Of a DNA stretch of 64,000 nt, positions 20,734-33,449 are shown in pieces; positions within the stretch are counted from its first letter, which is position 1, and each line of letters opens with the position of its first letter. This stretch comes from Leptospira barantonii (GTDB lineage Bacteria > Spirochaetota > Leptospiria > Leptospirales > Leptospiraceae). A program made the translations under genes and the position numbers. The notes below the pieces were generated by a model that made no database searches, was not told the origin of the DNA, and saw only the letters and a list, made by a program, of their open reading frames with translations. The stretch lies in contig NZ_NPDS01000003.1 of assembly GCF_002811925.1 (NCBI RefSeq), positions 124,001 to 188,000 of the forward strand, in the 5' to 3' direction.

Positions 20734-21327
20734 ATGAAACAGACGCTCCAAAAACAAGATCCCGCAAAGGAACGTATCCTCAAAGCGACCGTACGACTTT
20801 TTTATGAAAAAGGTTACTCGGACACGGGTATCAACGAGATCCTAAGCGAAGCGGAAGCGTTTAAAAAAAGTCTATATCGTTATTTTCCGTCCAAGAAGGA
20901 TCTCGGGATCGGTTATCTTACCTTTCAGGAAAATCAGATCATCGGATTAGCCGAAATCATGATGAACAAATACGACAAATATCAGGACTTTGTCGAGGCG
21001 TGGATTAAATTTATCCAAAGACGATTGAGAACCACATATCGGTTCGGTTGTCCTCTCGCAAACTTTGCGGTACAAACCCGTCACGAACCCGAACTCAGGG
21101 AAAGAATTTTAGAATCCATCGATCGCTGGAACCGAAGCTTTACGATGTATTTTTCCCGTCCGATTTGGAAAAAGAAAAAGTCACTCAATTCCAAAACGGC
21201 CCTTGAGTTTTCCGAAAAGGCGTTGTTTTTATATCAAGGCGCTATGCAACTCTACGGAGCGACCGGGAATAAAAAGTTTATAGACCGCTTGGAAATGGAA
21301 CTTCTCAAACTGGAAGAAGCGGTTTAA
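20734..21327 (+). CDS. TetR-family repressor
   Basis: 197 residues from the ATG at 20734 (a TTG 14 codons upstream falls inside the operator and is rejected). N-terminal HTH: ERILKATVRLFYEKGYSDTGINEILSEAEAFKKSLYRYFPSK in the classic TetR arrangement. The all-helical C-terminal ligand domain has a GCPLANFA segment shared with the other TetR gene at 27007-27621 (GCPFAGFA), marking the same subgroup (TetR_C of YcdC/LmrA type). Probable autorepressor and controller of the thioesterase. Confidence 0.9.
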   Translation: MKQTLQKQDPAKERILKATVRLFYEKGYSDTGINEILSEAEAFKKSLYRYFPSKKDLGIGYLTFQENQIIGLAEIMMNKYDKYQDFVEAWIKFIQRRLRTTYRFGCPLANFAVQTRHEPELRERILESIDRWNRSFTMYFSRPIWKKKKSLNSKTALEFSEKALFLYQGAMQLYGATGNKKFIDRLEMELLKLEEAV

Positions 21328-21520
21328 AATTCACATTCAAACTTTTTAAACTTCCGTTTTCAGAATCGAACGATCCCGCGTTCGCTGGCATTGCAATATA
21401 TGACGTCTTTTGTCCTGGTAAGAATGGACCGTGTAAAAGCCGCGCCCATCTTTGTATAAAAACGACTTGCTGTGATAGAATTCGGAAATAAGTTTTCTTC
21501 CAAGAGTTAGGCTCTTCTTT

Positions 21521-21973
21521 ATGCCCGCTAAAAAACTAAAAACAAATACAGGTCATTCTCGTTTTACGAATCCAAAGGTTGCGGAAGTTTTTAATGAATA
21601 TCCCGATGCGGTTCGGGAAAAATTACTACTGCTTAGGGAACTGATCATTGAAACTGCGGGCTCGATCGACGGTGTAGGAAACTTGGAGGAAACCTTAAAG
21701 TGGGGACAACCGAGTTATCTGACCCCGGTTACAAAAAGCGGAAGTACGATCCGAATCGACAAAATTCCTGCGGAAGAAAATCGATACGCGATCTACTTTC
21801 ATTGTCAGACGAACTTGGTTTCCACCTTTCGAGAACTGTTTCCGAAACGATTCGATTTCGAAGGAGATCGGGCGATTCGTTTAAACGTAAAAGACCCTCT
21901 TCCCAAAAAAGAACTGAGCGTTTGTATCTCTCTCGCGTTGACGTATCATCTGGATAAAAGAAAAAAGAAGTAA
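21521..21973 (+). CDS. DUF1801 protein
   Basis: 150 residues with the DUF1801 (YdhG/YjbR-like) pattern: FTNPKVAEVFNEYPDAVREKLLLLRELI, then ETLKWGQPSYLTP, RYAIYFHCQTNLV and FPKRFDFEGDRAIRLNVKDPLP. Cytoplasmic; function unknown, sometimes linked to iron-sulphur or stress contexts in other bacteria. A second member is at 55491-55925. A bidirectional terminator follows. Confidence 0.8.
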   Translation: MPAKKLKTNTGHSRFTNPKVAEVFNEYPDAVREKLLLLRELIIETAGSIDGVGNLEETLKWGQPSYLTPVTKSGSTIRIDKIPAEENRYAIYFHCQTNLVSTFRELFPKRFDFEGDRAIRLNVKDPLPKKELSVCISLALTYHLDKRKKK

Positions 21974-22029
21974 AAAAAATCCCGAAACAAAGGAGCACAT
22001 CCTATGCATCCGTCGTTTCGGGATTTTTT
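21972..22029. terminator. Bidirectional terminator between converging genes
   Basis: A-rich AAAAAAATCCCGAAAC pairs with GTTTCGGGATTTTTT across a 26-nt loop, so it serves the DUF1801 gene on the plus strand and the desaturase on the minus strand. Confidence 0.85.
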
Positions 22030-22075
22030 CGTTTCGAAAATTCTTAGATAGAAAATTCTTACGCGTTACGCATTA

Positions 22076-23176
22076 TTACGCGGGAATGATCTCCAATTCT
22101 TCCTCGTCCGTATCCGTTTCCACGTTTCTCGCTTCACGGTAAGTCATCCATTTTCCGGTTTCGGAATCGATCACCTTACAACGAGAAGTCGATTTAAAAT
22201 AATCTCCGAAAATCGTGTCCCTTTCCAAAACGTGTTCTCCGTAAACCGCTTTGATTTCGTTCAATGCACGTTTCAGATTGTAGAAAGGAATTTTCATGTG
22301 CACGTGATGAGGCATGTGAATGAAAATGTTATGAAAGAAAAAGTTCATCACCGGATTGATGTGGTAGTTGATGGTTCCTTTCATCTGTCCGTAATAAGGA
22401 GTCCATTCTTCCTTAGTTTTCCAAGGAATTTCGGAATGAATATGATGAACGTAAACCGTGATTCCCATAAAGTAGTTCCAAGCGATAAAAGGAACAAGAC
22501 AAACTTTTGTGAACATCCAGAAACCCGCGCCGGCGTCGAAAACCCCGTTTGCCGAACCGCCGAAATAAAAAACCAAACCGGAAGAAGCCAGAGCGAAAGA
22601 GATCATGATCCACTTGTCCCTGCCCGCTTCTTTCATAGGAGCGGTGAAAAGAACCATTCCTTTCAACCATACTTCGACCATATAATAAAAGCCGCCGCCC
22701 CAAGCCGACCAGAAGAATCGATGCATCAATTTTCTGAATATTCCAAATTTCGCATATTCTTCGGCGGTCGCGGGATGCCATACGAAGTCGCCTTGTCTTT
22801 TGATCGTATGTCCGTGGTGAATTCTATTGTGTCCGTACGCCCACTGATTGAACGCGTGCAAGGAAGGAAGCATCGCGATTTGGCCGACCCAATACTGTAA
22901 AAATTTGCTTTTGAACAACGCTTCATGAGCGCAGTCGTGACCGACTACGAATAAGGCCGCGATCGTCATTCCGGCAAAAAACCATAAAAAAGGAAGAATG
23001 TACCAGCTGTTCACGTTCCACAGGAGAGTGATGATCACTCCGAAAAAAAACAGATCTCTCAAAAAGTAACCGATCCCTTTGTAGGCAGGATTTGCAAAAG
23101 TTTCATCCGACAGGGTTTCTCGAACCGATCCGAGTGTTTCCTTTGGCGGAGGGTTGTTTTTCATTTTCACTTCCAT
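22076..23176 (-). CDS. Membrane fatty acid desaturase
   Basis: 366 residues, FA_desaturase family; a di-iron membrane enzyme that introduces double bonds into acyl chains. All His boxes are visible: HDCAH (80-84), HNRIHH (116-121) and HMPHH (287-291), with an extra VHHIH at 243-247. Hydrophobic pairs at about 35-77 and 190-245. Start at 23176 supported by AAGGAG seven bases upstream. Its leader carries a small palindrome GAACG-G-CGTTC, possibly a TetR/FadR-type site for fatty-acid-responsive control. Confidence 0.92.
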   Translation of the reverse strand: MEVKMKNNPPPKETLGSVRETLSDETFANPAYKGIGYFLRDLFFFGVIITLLWNVNSWYILPFLWFFAGMTIAALFVVGHDCAHEALFKSKFLQYWVGQIAMLPSLHAFNQWAYGHNRIHHGHTIKRQGDFVWHPATAEEYAKFGIFRKLMHRFFWSAWGGGFYYMVEVWLKGMVLFTAPMKEAGRDKWIMISFALASSGLVFYFGGSANGVFDAGAGFWMFTKVCLVPFIAWNYFMGITVYVHHIHSEIPWKTKEEWTPYYGQMKGTINYHINPVMNFFFHNIFIHMPHHVHMKIPFYNLKRALNEIKAVYGEHVLERDTIFGDYFKSTSRCKVIDSETGKWMTYREARNVETDTDEEELEIIPA

Positions 23177-23191
23177 AACGTTCTCCTTAAC

Positions 23192-23202
23192 GAACGGCGT
23201 TC
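23192..23202. promoter_or_regulatory. Palindrome in the desaturase leader
   Basis: GAACG-G-CGTTC lies 16 bases before the desaturase start codon. The half site GAACG is shared with the operator at 27713-27730. Just upstream, CTAATGA occurs twice (23209-23215 and 23226-23232), hinting at further sites. Confidence 0.4.
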
Positions 23203-23274
23203 ACTTAACTAATGAACAACGTTAGCTAATGATCCAATTCTGGCAAGAAAAAAATTCAGAGGTTTTGTGACAAA

Positions 23275-23338
23275 TTGTGAGAGTTCCCACAATTTTCGAG
23301 AGGCCTTCGAAAACGTTTTGAAGGAGTTCCTACATTCT
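23275..23338. repeat. Two GAGTTCC repeat copies in the desaturase upstream region
   Basis: TTGTGAGAGTTCCCACAA (23275-23292) and AAGGAGTTCCTACATTCT (23321-23338), in the same orientation 43 bases apart; same family as the hairpin elements at 3036 and 31016. Confidence 0.5.
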
Positions 23339-23372
23339 TCAGTTTGGAAAAAGGCTGGACCGAACCCGTTCT

Positions 23373-23927
23373 TTAGAACGTAGAACGGAATTCTTTCCAT
23401 TCGGATTGTGAAATCTGATACAAAACGTGTTTGGAAAGAATATGTTCTTGGGGAAGATTCGGATGAGAAAAGGAACCCGCTTCTTTCAGGCCGATTTTTT
23501 TCATCACGGATTGGGACCGAACGTTTAAGATAGAAGTAAAGGAAACGATTTTCGGGAATCGCAATTCTTCCAAGCCGTAACAAAGACAAACCGAAGCGGC
23601 CTCGCTCGCATAACCTCGATCCCAAAAAGAAGAAGCCAGTCTCCAGCCGATTTCGATCGCGGGTGTAAACGAAGCTTGGAATGAAACGTTCATAAATCCC
23701 GTAAAGCCGATCCATTCTCCCCCGGATTTGGATTCCAAAACCCAAAGACCGTAACCGAAGTTTTCGAAATGCGATCGAACCTTTTCTATGAATTTTTCAG
23801 AATCGCCTCTGGTTAAGAGAGATGGAAAATATTCCATCACGATCGGATCGGAACTCATTCGATAAAACGGTTCCAAATCCTCGTTCTTCCATTCTCTTAA
23901 AATCAATCGTTCTGTTTCCAGAATCAT
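23373..23927 (-). CDS. GNAT acetyltransferase (RimJ/RimL type)
   Basis: 184 residues from the ATG at 23927. Opens with ETERLILREWKNEDLEPFYR, the standard start of the RimJ/RimL group, followed by EIGWRLASSFWDRGYASEAASVCLCYG, with the acetyl-CoA-binding RGYA-EA loop, and NVRSQSVMKKIGLKE. Expected to transfer acetyl from acetyl-CoA to an amine on a protein or small molecule; substrate unknown. Single gene. Confidence 0.9.
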   Translation of the reverse strand: MILETERLILREWKNEDLEPFYRMSSDPIVMEYFPSLLTRGDSEKFIEKVRSHFENFGYGLWVLESKSGGEWIGFTGFMNVSFQASFTPAIEIGWRLASSFWDRGYASEAASVCLCYGLEELRFPKIVSFTSILNVRSQSVMKKIGLKEAGSFSHPNLPQEHILSKHVLYQISQSEWKEFRSTF

Positions 23928-24233
23928 TCTTTCGGTCCTTGATTGAAATCGAAATCCTTCCGAACCCGCTTTTCGTTCTAACAAACGGGAAAATCGTTTT
24001 TTCGAAGTGGAAAGGAAAGAAATTTAGTATTGCCAAAGAAAATTCAGCCGATAGTATGGACAAAGTATTCCAGTTATTCAATCGATTTTCTAACTTCTAA
24101 AACGTAGTCCTATCTTAAAGTTTGCTCTTCTTTCTAAGTCCTGCATCTCTAAAATTCTTCTACTTCCCGTTTCAGGGAAACGCTGTTTTTAAATCAAGAT
24201 AACTTGATTAATTTATAACGACACGAGGAAAAT
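23928..24233. other. Spacer and leader before the RRM gene
   Basis: 306 bases with no gene. It contains a hairpin CGTTTC-AGG-GAAACG near 24168-24182 and the inverted repeat AATCAAG-ATAA-CTTGATT (24192-24209), which lies 24 bases before the RRM start codon and could be an operator or a 5' leader stem for temperature or autoregulation. Nothing else stands out. Confidence 0.35.
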
Positions 24234-24494
24234 ATGTCAGTTAATATTTATGTAGGAAATCTTTCTTACGATCTCAACGAAGGCACGTTAGGTGATCTTT
24301 TCAGAGTACACGGAACCGTGAACTCCGTTAAAATCATCACCGATCAGTATTCCGGAAAATCCAAAGGTTTCGGCTTTGTCGAAATGCCGAACAAGGACGA
24401 AGCGGACAAAGCGATTAAAGATCTGGACGGAAAAAACGTTCTTACTCGCAACCTGAAAGTAAACGTTGCTAAACCGAAAGGCGAAAGATTCTAA
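24234..24494 (+). CDS. RRM-type RNA-binding protein
   Basis: 86 residues, a single RNA recognition motif. RNP2 is IYVGNL (5-10) and RNP1 is KGFGFVEM (44-51), with the aromatic residues that stack on RNA present. Short basic tail KPKGERF. Resembles the small glycine-poor RRM proteins of cyanobacteria and spirochaetes, many of which respond to cold or stress. Ribosome site GAGG precedes the ATG by seven bases. Ends in a strong terminator, copied downstream (see 25275-25319). Confidence 0.95.
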   Translation: MSVNIYVGNLSYDLNEGTLGDLFRVHGTVNSVKIITDQYSGKSKGFGFVEMPNKDEADKAIKDLDGKNVLTRNLKVNVAKPKGERF

Positions 24495-24544
24495 TTTAGT
24501 AATTTAAGAAATTATTATTTTAGAAAGAATTCTTTCTTTCGTTC

Positions 24545-24580
24545 AACCGCCTTGGAGGAAATCCTTCGGGCGGTTTTTTT
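24545..24580 (+). terminator. Terminator of the RRM gene
   Basis: AACCGCC/GGCGGTT outer stem with an inner AGGA/TCCT stem, ending in seven T. Confidence 0.9.
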
Positions 24581-24592
24581 ATGGGTTGGGAA
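24546..24592 (+). repeat. 47-bp direct repeat, copy 1 (RRM terminator plus downstream bases)
   Basis: Starts ACCGCCTTGGAG and runs through the T tract to ATGGGTTGGGAA. Matches 25275-25319 in the same orientation with one substitution and two single-base deletions. Confidence 0.85.
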
Positions 24593-24663
24593 TGGGAAAT
24601 TCGAAGTCATTTGGTTTTTACCAAGCTCGGTGTGTTTCTACTATTTTTGAAATAGGACATATG

Positions 24664-25170
24664 CTATTTTAATTTTACCTTACAAAATTCATCGCTCGGA
24701 TCTCTTTCGCATAAGACCGCGACACCTTCTGCATTAGTGACCATTACAGTAGGATCGCTTGAAATATAAAATTGCCCTTCTTTACGGCCAACACTAAACC
24801 GCGATTCTACCTTCGTATTTTTTTTGCGAACTTTTCCACCTTTCATCATTTGGATCGGAGAATCACAAATCATACTTATTAAATATCTATCTTTTTCTTC
24901 TCTATATTTAACCCATTGTATTGAATACTTTTCGATAAAATAGTAAGCTACGTAGTCCGCGTTTCCACCTGGATTTAGCATTGTTGAAGAATTATAATAT
25001 TTACTTGCTACTTTTTCCTCAAATTCCGCACTCGGATTTAAACTTAAATAATTGTATTTAACGATAGTTTGAAAGTATTCAAGTGCATATTTTTTGACTT
25101 CATCATTCGAATTGGGCAATATAGTCATCGCAGTCATTACACTTATGAATAAAAATTTTAAAACCTTCAT
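24664..25170 (-). CDS. AT-rich exported protein of unknown function
   Basis: 168 residues with a signal peptide (MKVLKFLFISVMTAMTILP). Codon use is clearly more AT-rich than the neighbours, with many AAA, TAT and ATA codons. GGAG eight bases before the ATG supports the start. The mature protein has a short helical part then beta strands and two Cys near the end (LCERDPSDEFCKVKL). No family recognised. The block is flanked by direct copies of the RRM terminator, suggesting acquisition. Confidence 0.65.
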   Translation of the reverse strand: MKVLKFLFISVMTAMTILPNSNDEVKKYALEYFQTIVKYNYLSLNPSAEFEEKVASKYYNSSTMLNPGGNADYVAYYFIEKYSIQWVKYREEKDRYLISMICDSPIQMMKGGKVRKKNTKVESRFSVGRKEGQFYISSDPTVMVTNAEGVAVLCERDPSDEFCKVKLK

Positions 25171-25274
25171 TCTTTTTCTCCAGCAAATTTAATTCTTCTT
25201 CTATAATACTCAACAGTGATTTTACTTAGAGAATCTGCCAAATTATCCTCATAATAAGTTTTTATATAATTTAC

Positions 25275-25319
25275 ACCGCCTTGGAGAAAATCTTCGGGCG
25301 TTTTTTTATGGGTTGGGAA
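25275..25319 (+). repeat. 45-bp direct repeat, copy 2 of the RRM terminator
   Basis: Second copy of the 24546-24592 repeat in the same orientation, but here it follows no plus-strand gene, so it looks vestigial. It sits ten bases from the stop of the minus-strand lipase gene. Confidence 0.85.
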
Positions 25320-25328
25320 GAATGACGA

Positions 25329-26267
<939 letters not shown>

Positions 26268-26408
26268 GAAGTTACTCCCGGTTGATTCCGGTTTTAGGTA
26301 TTATTTTCTTCGAGCAACTACTTGAAAATCAAAAAAAGAAGGGAAGAATTTTTCCGGGACAACACGATCGTAACGAAAACGTTCCCGGAAATTTTATAGG
26401 GATAGGAT

Positions 26409-26909
26409 CTATTCTTTCTTAAACTTTAAGGAAGCGGAATTGATACAATAACGCAATCCCGTAGGTCTCGGTCCGTCCGGAAATACGTGACCCAAATGTC
26501 CTCCGCATTTCGCACAAAGCGCTTCGGTTCTTACCATTCCATGACTGGAATCTCTTTCTTCTTCTACCGAACCTTCTTTGGCCGGTTGATAAAACGAAGG
26601 CCAACCGGAACCGGATTCGTATTTGGTTTCGGAGGAGAATAAAGGCGCGCCGCAAGCCGCACAAACGTAAGTTCCCTTTTCGTGATTTTGATACAGGGCG
26701 CCCGTAAAAGCCATTTCAGTTCCCTTCTGTCTTAAAATCCTATATTGTTCCGGCGTGAGTTCTTTTTTCCATTCGTCTTCGGACTTATTGACTTCGTAAT
26801 TCATCTTTCCTCCTTTCTTCTTCGATTTGTTCGAATCGCCGTCCGTGTCCAGACAAGCGACGAATATCAACGACCCGACCGTTAACGCGAGTAAAATCCT
26901 GTTTGTCAT
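26409..26909 (-). CDS. msrB: Lipoprotein methionine-R-sulfoxide reductase (MsrB)
   Basis: 166 residues. Reduces R-methionine sulfoxide in proteins. Complete MsrB domain (about 45-164): [15 protein letters not shown], the zinc Cys pairs CAAC and [23 protein letters not shown] and RYCINSASL with the catalytic Cys. Odd feature: it starts with a lipoprotein signal, LIFVAC (Cys19), followed by an acidic and Lys-rich linker, so it is membrane anchored, probably periplasmic. Most MsrB proteins are cytoplasmic. No operon partners. Confidence 0.93.
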   Translation of the reverse strand: MTNRILLALTVGSLIFVACLDTDGDSNKSKKKGGKMNYEVNKSEDEWKKELTPEQYRILRQKGTEMAFTGALYQNHEKGTYVCAACGAPLFSSETKYESGSGWPSFYQPAKEGSVEEERDSSHGMVRTEALCAKCGGHLGHVFPDGPRPTGLRYCINSASLKFKKE

Positions 26910-27006
26910 ATCGATTGATTCGTTTTGAAACTTGGACTGGTTACTAAAAAGGAAAGTGTTCGGAATTCTTGAATCTTTGTAAAGCGACGTTGAAAACGGA
27001 GAACTT

Positions 27007-27621
<615 letters not shown>

Positions 27622-27712
27622 GATTGAACGTAGTTGATTCCGTAACCTATGAGGTTCATTTTCCAACCGGAAAAAAGTTCTGTCAATGACTTTGAAAGTT
27701 CGAAATAAAAAA

Positions 27713-27730
27713 ACAGAACGAACGTTCTGT
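27713..27730. promoter_or_regulatory. TetR-type operator
   Basis: ACAGAACG-AA-CGTTCTGT, 8-base perfect arms with A and T tracts on the two sides, between the regulator and the divergent operon. Confidence 0.8.
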
Positions 27731-27804
27731 ATTTTTTTGTTTGATCTAATTTTAGCTCGGTCTAAACTAGGGTCAGAATCTCCTAAGCAGTGTGGAGGGC
27801 CGAT

Positions 27805-28665
<861 letters not shown>

Positions 28666-28708
28666 ATATAGGATTGATATTTAAGAATTTGAAGTCTGGA
28701 GAAAGAAA

Positions 28709-30034
<1,326 letters not shown>

Positions 30035-30070
30035 TTAGAACTTTAGATTTTTCTAAAGTGATAATCGACT

Positions 30071-30094
30071 CCATTCTTCCGCAAGGAAGAATGG
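30071..30094 (+). other. Perfect hairpin with GCAA tetraloop after the thiolase gene
   Basis: CCATTCTTCC and GGAAGAATGG pair around GCAA, a GNRA loop, 37 bases after the stop and six bases before the terminator. Probably a 3' stability element or part of a tandem terminator. Confidence 0.5.
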
Positions 30095-30100
30095 AAATTA

Positions 30101-30130
30101 AAAAAGCCCCGATTGATTCGGGGCTTTTTC
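30101..30130 (+). terminator. Terminator of the hotdog-thiolase operon
   Basis: AAAAAGCCCC and GGGGCTTTTT pair around a 9-nt loop; a bidirectional form that may also end the DUF1554 gene. Confidence 0.9.
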
Positions 30131-30201
30131 TTTTACGGGAGAATGTTTCGTTCTCGCCGTTTTATATTGTTCTTTATTCTTTATTATGGATCGTTTAACG
30201 A

Positions 30202-30897
30202 TTATTGTTCGACGCAGAGAAGTTTTTGAGGAGCCGAATCACAAGCAGGAACCGTGCTTCCTTTTAATGCGACAGTTGCCGCGTTTGCTTGTCCCGCATT
30301 TCCATTGTTACCGAATGCGTTGCTCTGCCAGTTTCCACAAGTGGCGCCTGCGGCCGCAGACCAATCCGTCGTGGTTGCGACAAAGCCGGACCAAAACGAA
30401 GCCGCCGTGGCTTGTATCGGATTGCTTACGGTTGAAATCAATCCGTTCGCGTCGGTCGTAAACACCTTTGTGGCTTGATCGACTCGGTAATAATCCTTAC
30501 TTGCTTGCAAGATCCAGTTCTTCGCTCCCGTGGTCGGGTTACTCGGGCACACTGCGCCGTCGTTAATACACGCATATCTTCTTCCCAAACCGCCCGAGTC
30601 TCCGGTGATAAAAGCCTTATACGTCCCGGAGGAAGGTTTGTTCGCATCCGTGGAACATTTCGTATCAGCTCCGTTGATTCCACCGAGGTTTCCGTCATAG
30701 GAGGTTGCGGTTACGAAAACTCGAAGTTTCGAATCGCTCGATCCGCCGGCCGCGCTATTTTGAGCGACTAACAGGACCAAAGCGGCGATCACAACGTTGT
30801 TGTCATCGTTCGATGACTTACATTGGATAGTCAGAAAGGATAGTATAACAAGAATTAAAGAGAAACACGTTAGATGTGATTTCAAGGTTGATTTCAT
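30202..30897 (-). CDS. DUF1554 leptospiral lipoprotein
   Basis: 231 residues with a lipoprotein signal ending LTIQC (Cys at about 26), so attached to a membrane, most likely surface or periplasm. The mature part is the DUF1554 domain (collagen-XV-endostatin-like family) expanded in Leptospira: KLRVFVTATSYDGNLGGINGADTKC, YKAFITG, RRYAC, NWILQ and CGNWQS, ending in LLCVEQ with several Cys. It is rich in Ala, Gly, Ser and Thr. Function unknown; surface exposure is suspected for the family. Confidence 0.88.
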   Translation of the reverse strand: MKSTLKSHLTCFSLILVILSFLTIQCKSSNDDNNVVIAALVLLVAQNSAAGGSSDSKLRVFVTATSYDGNLGGINGADTKCSTDANKPSSGTYKAFITGDSGGLGRRYACINDGAVCPSNPTTGAKNWILQASKDYYRVDQATKVFTTDANGLISTVSNPIQATAASFWSGFVATTTDWSAAAGATCGNWQSNAFGNNGNAGQANAATVALKGSTVPACDSAPQKLLCVEQ

Positions 30898-31015
30898 ACC
30901 GCAAATAAATTATAAAATCAAAAAGAATGTCAATTCAAAATATAATAAGAATATTAATATTTATAATTCACTTCTATTTTAACCGGAATACAAGCGATCC
31001 GCTCCTTTCTGTTGC

Positions 31016-31072
31016 AGTTCCTACATTCTAGGAAACGATGTTCAGCCGGATTCTCATTTGAATGTAGGAACT
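31016..31072. repeat. 57-bp hairpin element with 13-bp arms
   Basis: AGTTCCTACATTC (31016-31028) faces GAATGTAGGAACT (31060-31072) across 31 bases. The half-unit geometry is that of the element at 3036-3106. It lies in a 404-base gene-free spacer between the DUF1554 and biotin ligase genes that otherwise shows only AT-rich sequence. Confidence 0.7.
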
Positions 31073-31301
31073 CCTAGTTTCTTTCAAATATAGAATCATC
31101 ATTCTACTCAACTGCCATAGGGACAGAGAATCAAGGGATCCATTCCATTCTTTGCTTAAAATATGAGCTATATTGCGAAATCAATTCGCAGATTTAAAAA
31201 GACAAAACGCCCTTCATCCACTTTATCATTTCGCATTAACCGATTTTGGTCGGAGCATTTTTCTTCTTGCGCATTCGATCGAAGCAAGGATGGTATTGGC
31301 C

Positions 31302-32060
31302 ATGCAGAATGTTTTACTTCAACCGGAAAAAGGAATCTTCTTACAATCGGTAACATCGACAAACACAGTCATCAAAAGCAAAGAGTTCCCGCACGGAACT
31401 TGGATCGTCGCGGAGGAACAAACCGCGGGAAGAGGAAGAAAGGATAGAACCTGGGAAGTATTCGGAGAAGAATCTCTGATCTTTTCCGGAAAAATCGGTC
31501 TCGAAAATTTCGACGGAGGACCGGGACTTTCTCTGTTTATCGGAACGGCTCTTTGTAAGGCGATTCTTTCCGTTTATCCCGAACTTACACGGGACATTAA
31601 GATCAAATGGCCGAACGATTTATACAGAGGAAAGAAAAAGGTTGCAGGAATTCTAATAGAGTCGGAGATCGAAGGTCCGTCCATCACTCTAATCATAGGA
31701 ATCGGATTGAACTTATTCGGAAACGTAGAGTCGATTCCTTCTCATCTCACGGACGCGGGGTTCTTAAATACGAACCCGGATCGAGCGGGCAAAAAAAACG
31801 AGATCTTGGAAAAGCTGATTCCGTTTTTAAACGAAGCGATTCTTCTTTGGAAAGATTCGGACGGCAGAAAAAAAGAGCTGATTTTGTTAAACGAACTCCT
31901 TCTTTGGAAGGGTCAGTCCGTAAGTTATACGGAAAACGGACAACTCTTGACAGGCGTGTTGGAAGGATTGGGCGAAAACGGCTCCCTAATTCTAAAAACT
32001 CCTTCCGGAACCCGACTGGATTTCATTGACAGCCCGGAGGATTTCCATTCTCTAAACTAA
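31302..32060 (+). CDS. birA: Biotin--[acetyl-CoA-carboxylase] ligase, catalytic domain only
   Basis: 252 residues from the ATG at 31302 (or four codons longer from 31290, which has AAGG touching it; the choice is uncertain). Joins biotin to the carrier protein of acetyl-CoA carboxylase through biotinyl-AMP. Signatures: [34 protein letters not shown] and GIGLNLFG. There is no N-terminal helix-turn-helix, so it is a monofunctional ligase, not a repressor. Forms an operon with coaX, one base between stop and start. Confidence 0.92.
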   Translation: MQNVLLQPEKGIFLQSVTSTNTVIKSKEFPHGTWIVAEEQTAGRGRKDRTWEVFGEESLIFSGKIGLENFDGGPGLSLFIGTALCKAILSVYPELTRDIKIKWPNDLYRGKKKVAGILIESEIEGPSITLIIGIGLNLFGNVESIPSHLTDAGFLNTNPDRAGKKNEILEKLIPFLNEAILLWKDSDGRKKELILLNELLLWKGQSVSYTENGQLLTGVLEGLGENGSLILKTPSGTRLDFIDSPEDFHSLN

Positions 32061-32061
32061 A

Positions 32062-32835
<774 letters not shown>

Positions 32836-32846
32836 GTTCAAAACAA

Positions 32847-33380
32847 ATGTTCGACTTTCTCAAACGTCAACCGTCCGTTCCGATTACGGACGAGGTTTGG
32901 ATTTCACAAAATTCTAAATTAGAAAAATGTAAAAGACTTCTTCGTAAAAACGATTCTTACCTGTTCGTTTTTTGGTTCGAGGATTCGTTGGAGAACTTTC
33001 AAACCGCTCTTGATTTAGGGAAGAATTCTCCGAACCTCGCCTACGCGCACGAACTTTCCGTCGTCGATCTCGCGAGCCGAACTCCGATCTTCTGCGAACA
33101 TCATCCTCTTCGTAAAACGGAACAGGATCTTTTTCTTTCCCTGAAGTTCAAAGAGGTTACTGTTTTTTCCTCACTCGACGAACCCTTGTTCCAAAAATTC
33201 GGAGGAGAGAAAGTCGCCGAGCTGATGAAACAACTCGGGGTCGCCGGAAATTCGATTTCTCATTCTTGGGTTACCGCTTCGATTCGGCGCGCACAAGAAA
33301 AAATTGCGGCGAAAATTTCGATCGAACAAAGAACGCGATCCTCCCAAGAAGAATGGTTTTCCTTAAACCTTCCGGGTTGA
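32847..33380 (+). CDS. Conserved cytoplasmic protein of unknown function
   Basis: 177 residues, 11 bases after coaX, probably cotranscribed. Alternating helix and strand with FVFWFEDSLENF, LSVVDLASRTPIFCEHHPLRKTEQDLF and VFSSLDEPLFQKFGGEKVAELMKQLG. No signal peptide or membrane helix. The fold pattern resembles a small Rossmann-like domain, but I do not recognise it. Confidence 0.65.
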   Translation: MFDFLKRQPSVPITDEVWISQNSKLEKCKRLLRKNDSYLFVFWFEDSLENFQTALDLGKNSPNLAYAHELSVVDLASRTPIFCEHHPLRKTEQDLFLSLKFKEVTVFSSLDEPLFQKFGGEKVAELMKQLGVAGNSISHSWVTASIRRAQEKIAAKISIEQRTRSSQEEWFSLNLPG

Positions 33381-33449
33381 GTTCGAATCTAATCAAAGTT
33401 CGCTCGGATTCCAAATGTCGCTTAACAAAAAAATTCCGGAGTGGTTTTG

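Noticed and set aside
22232..22900. 222-codon plus-strand open frame antisense to the desaturase
   Set aside because: Composition and lack of any motif mark it as a shadow of the desaturase gene.
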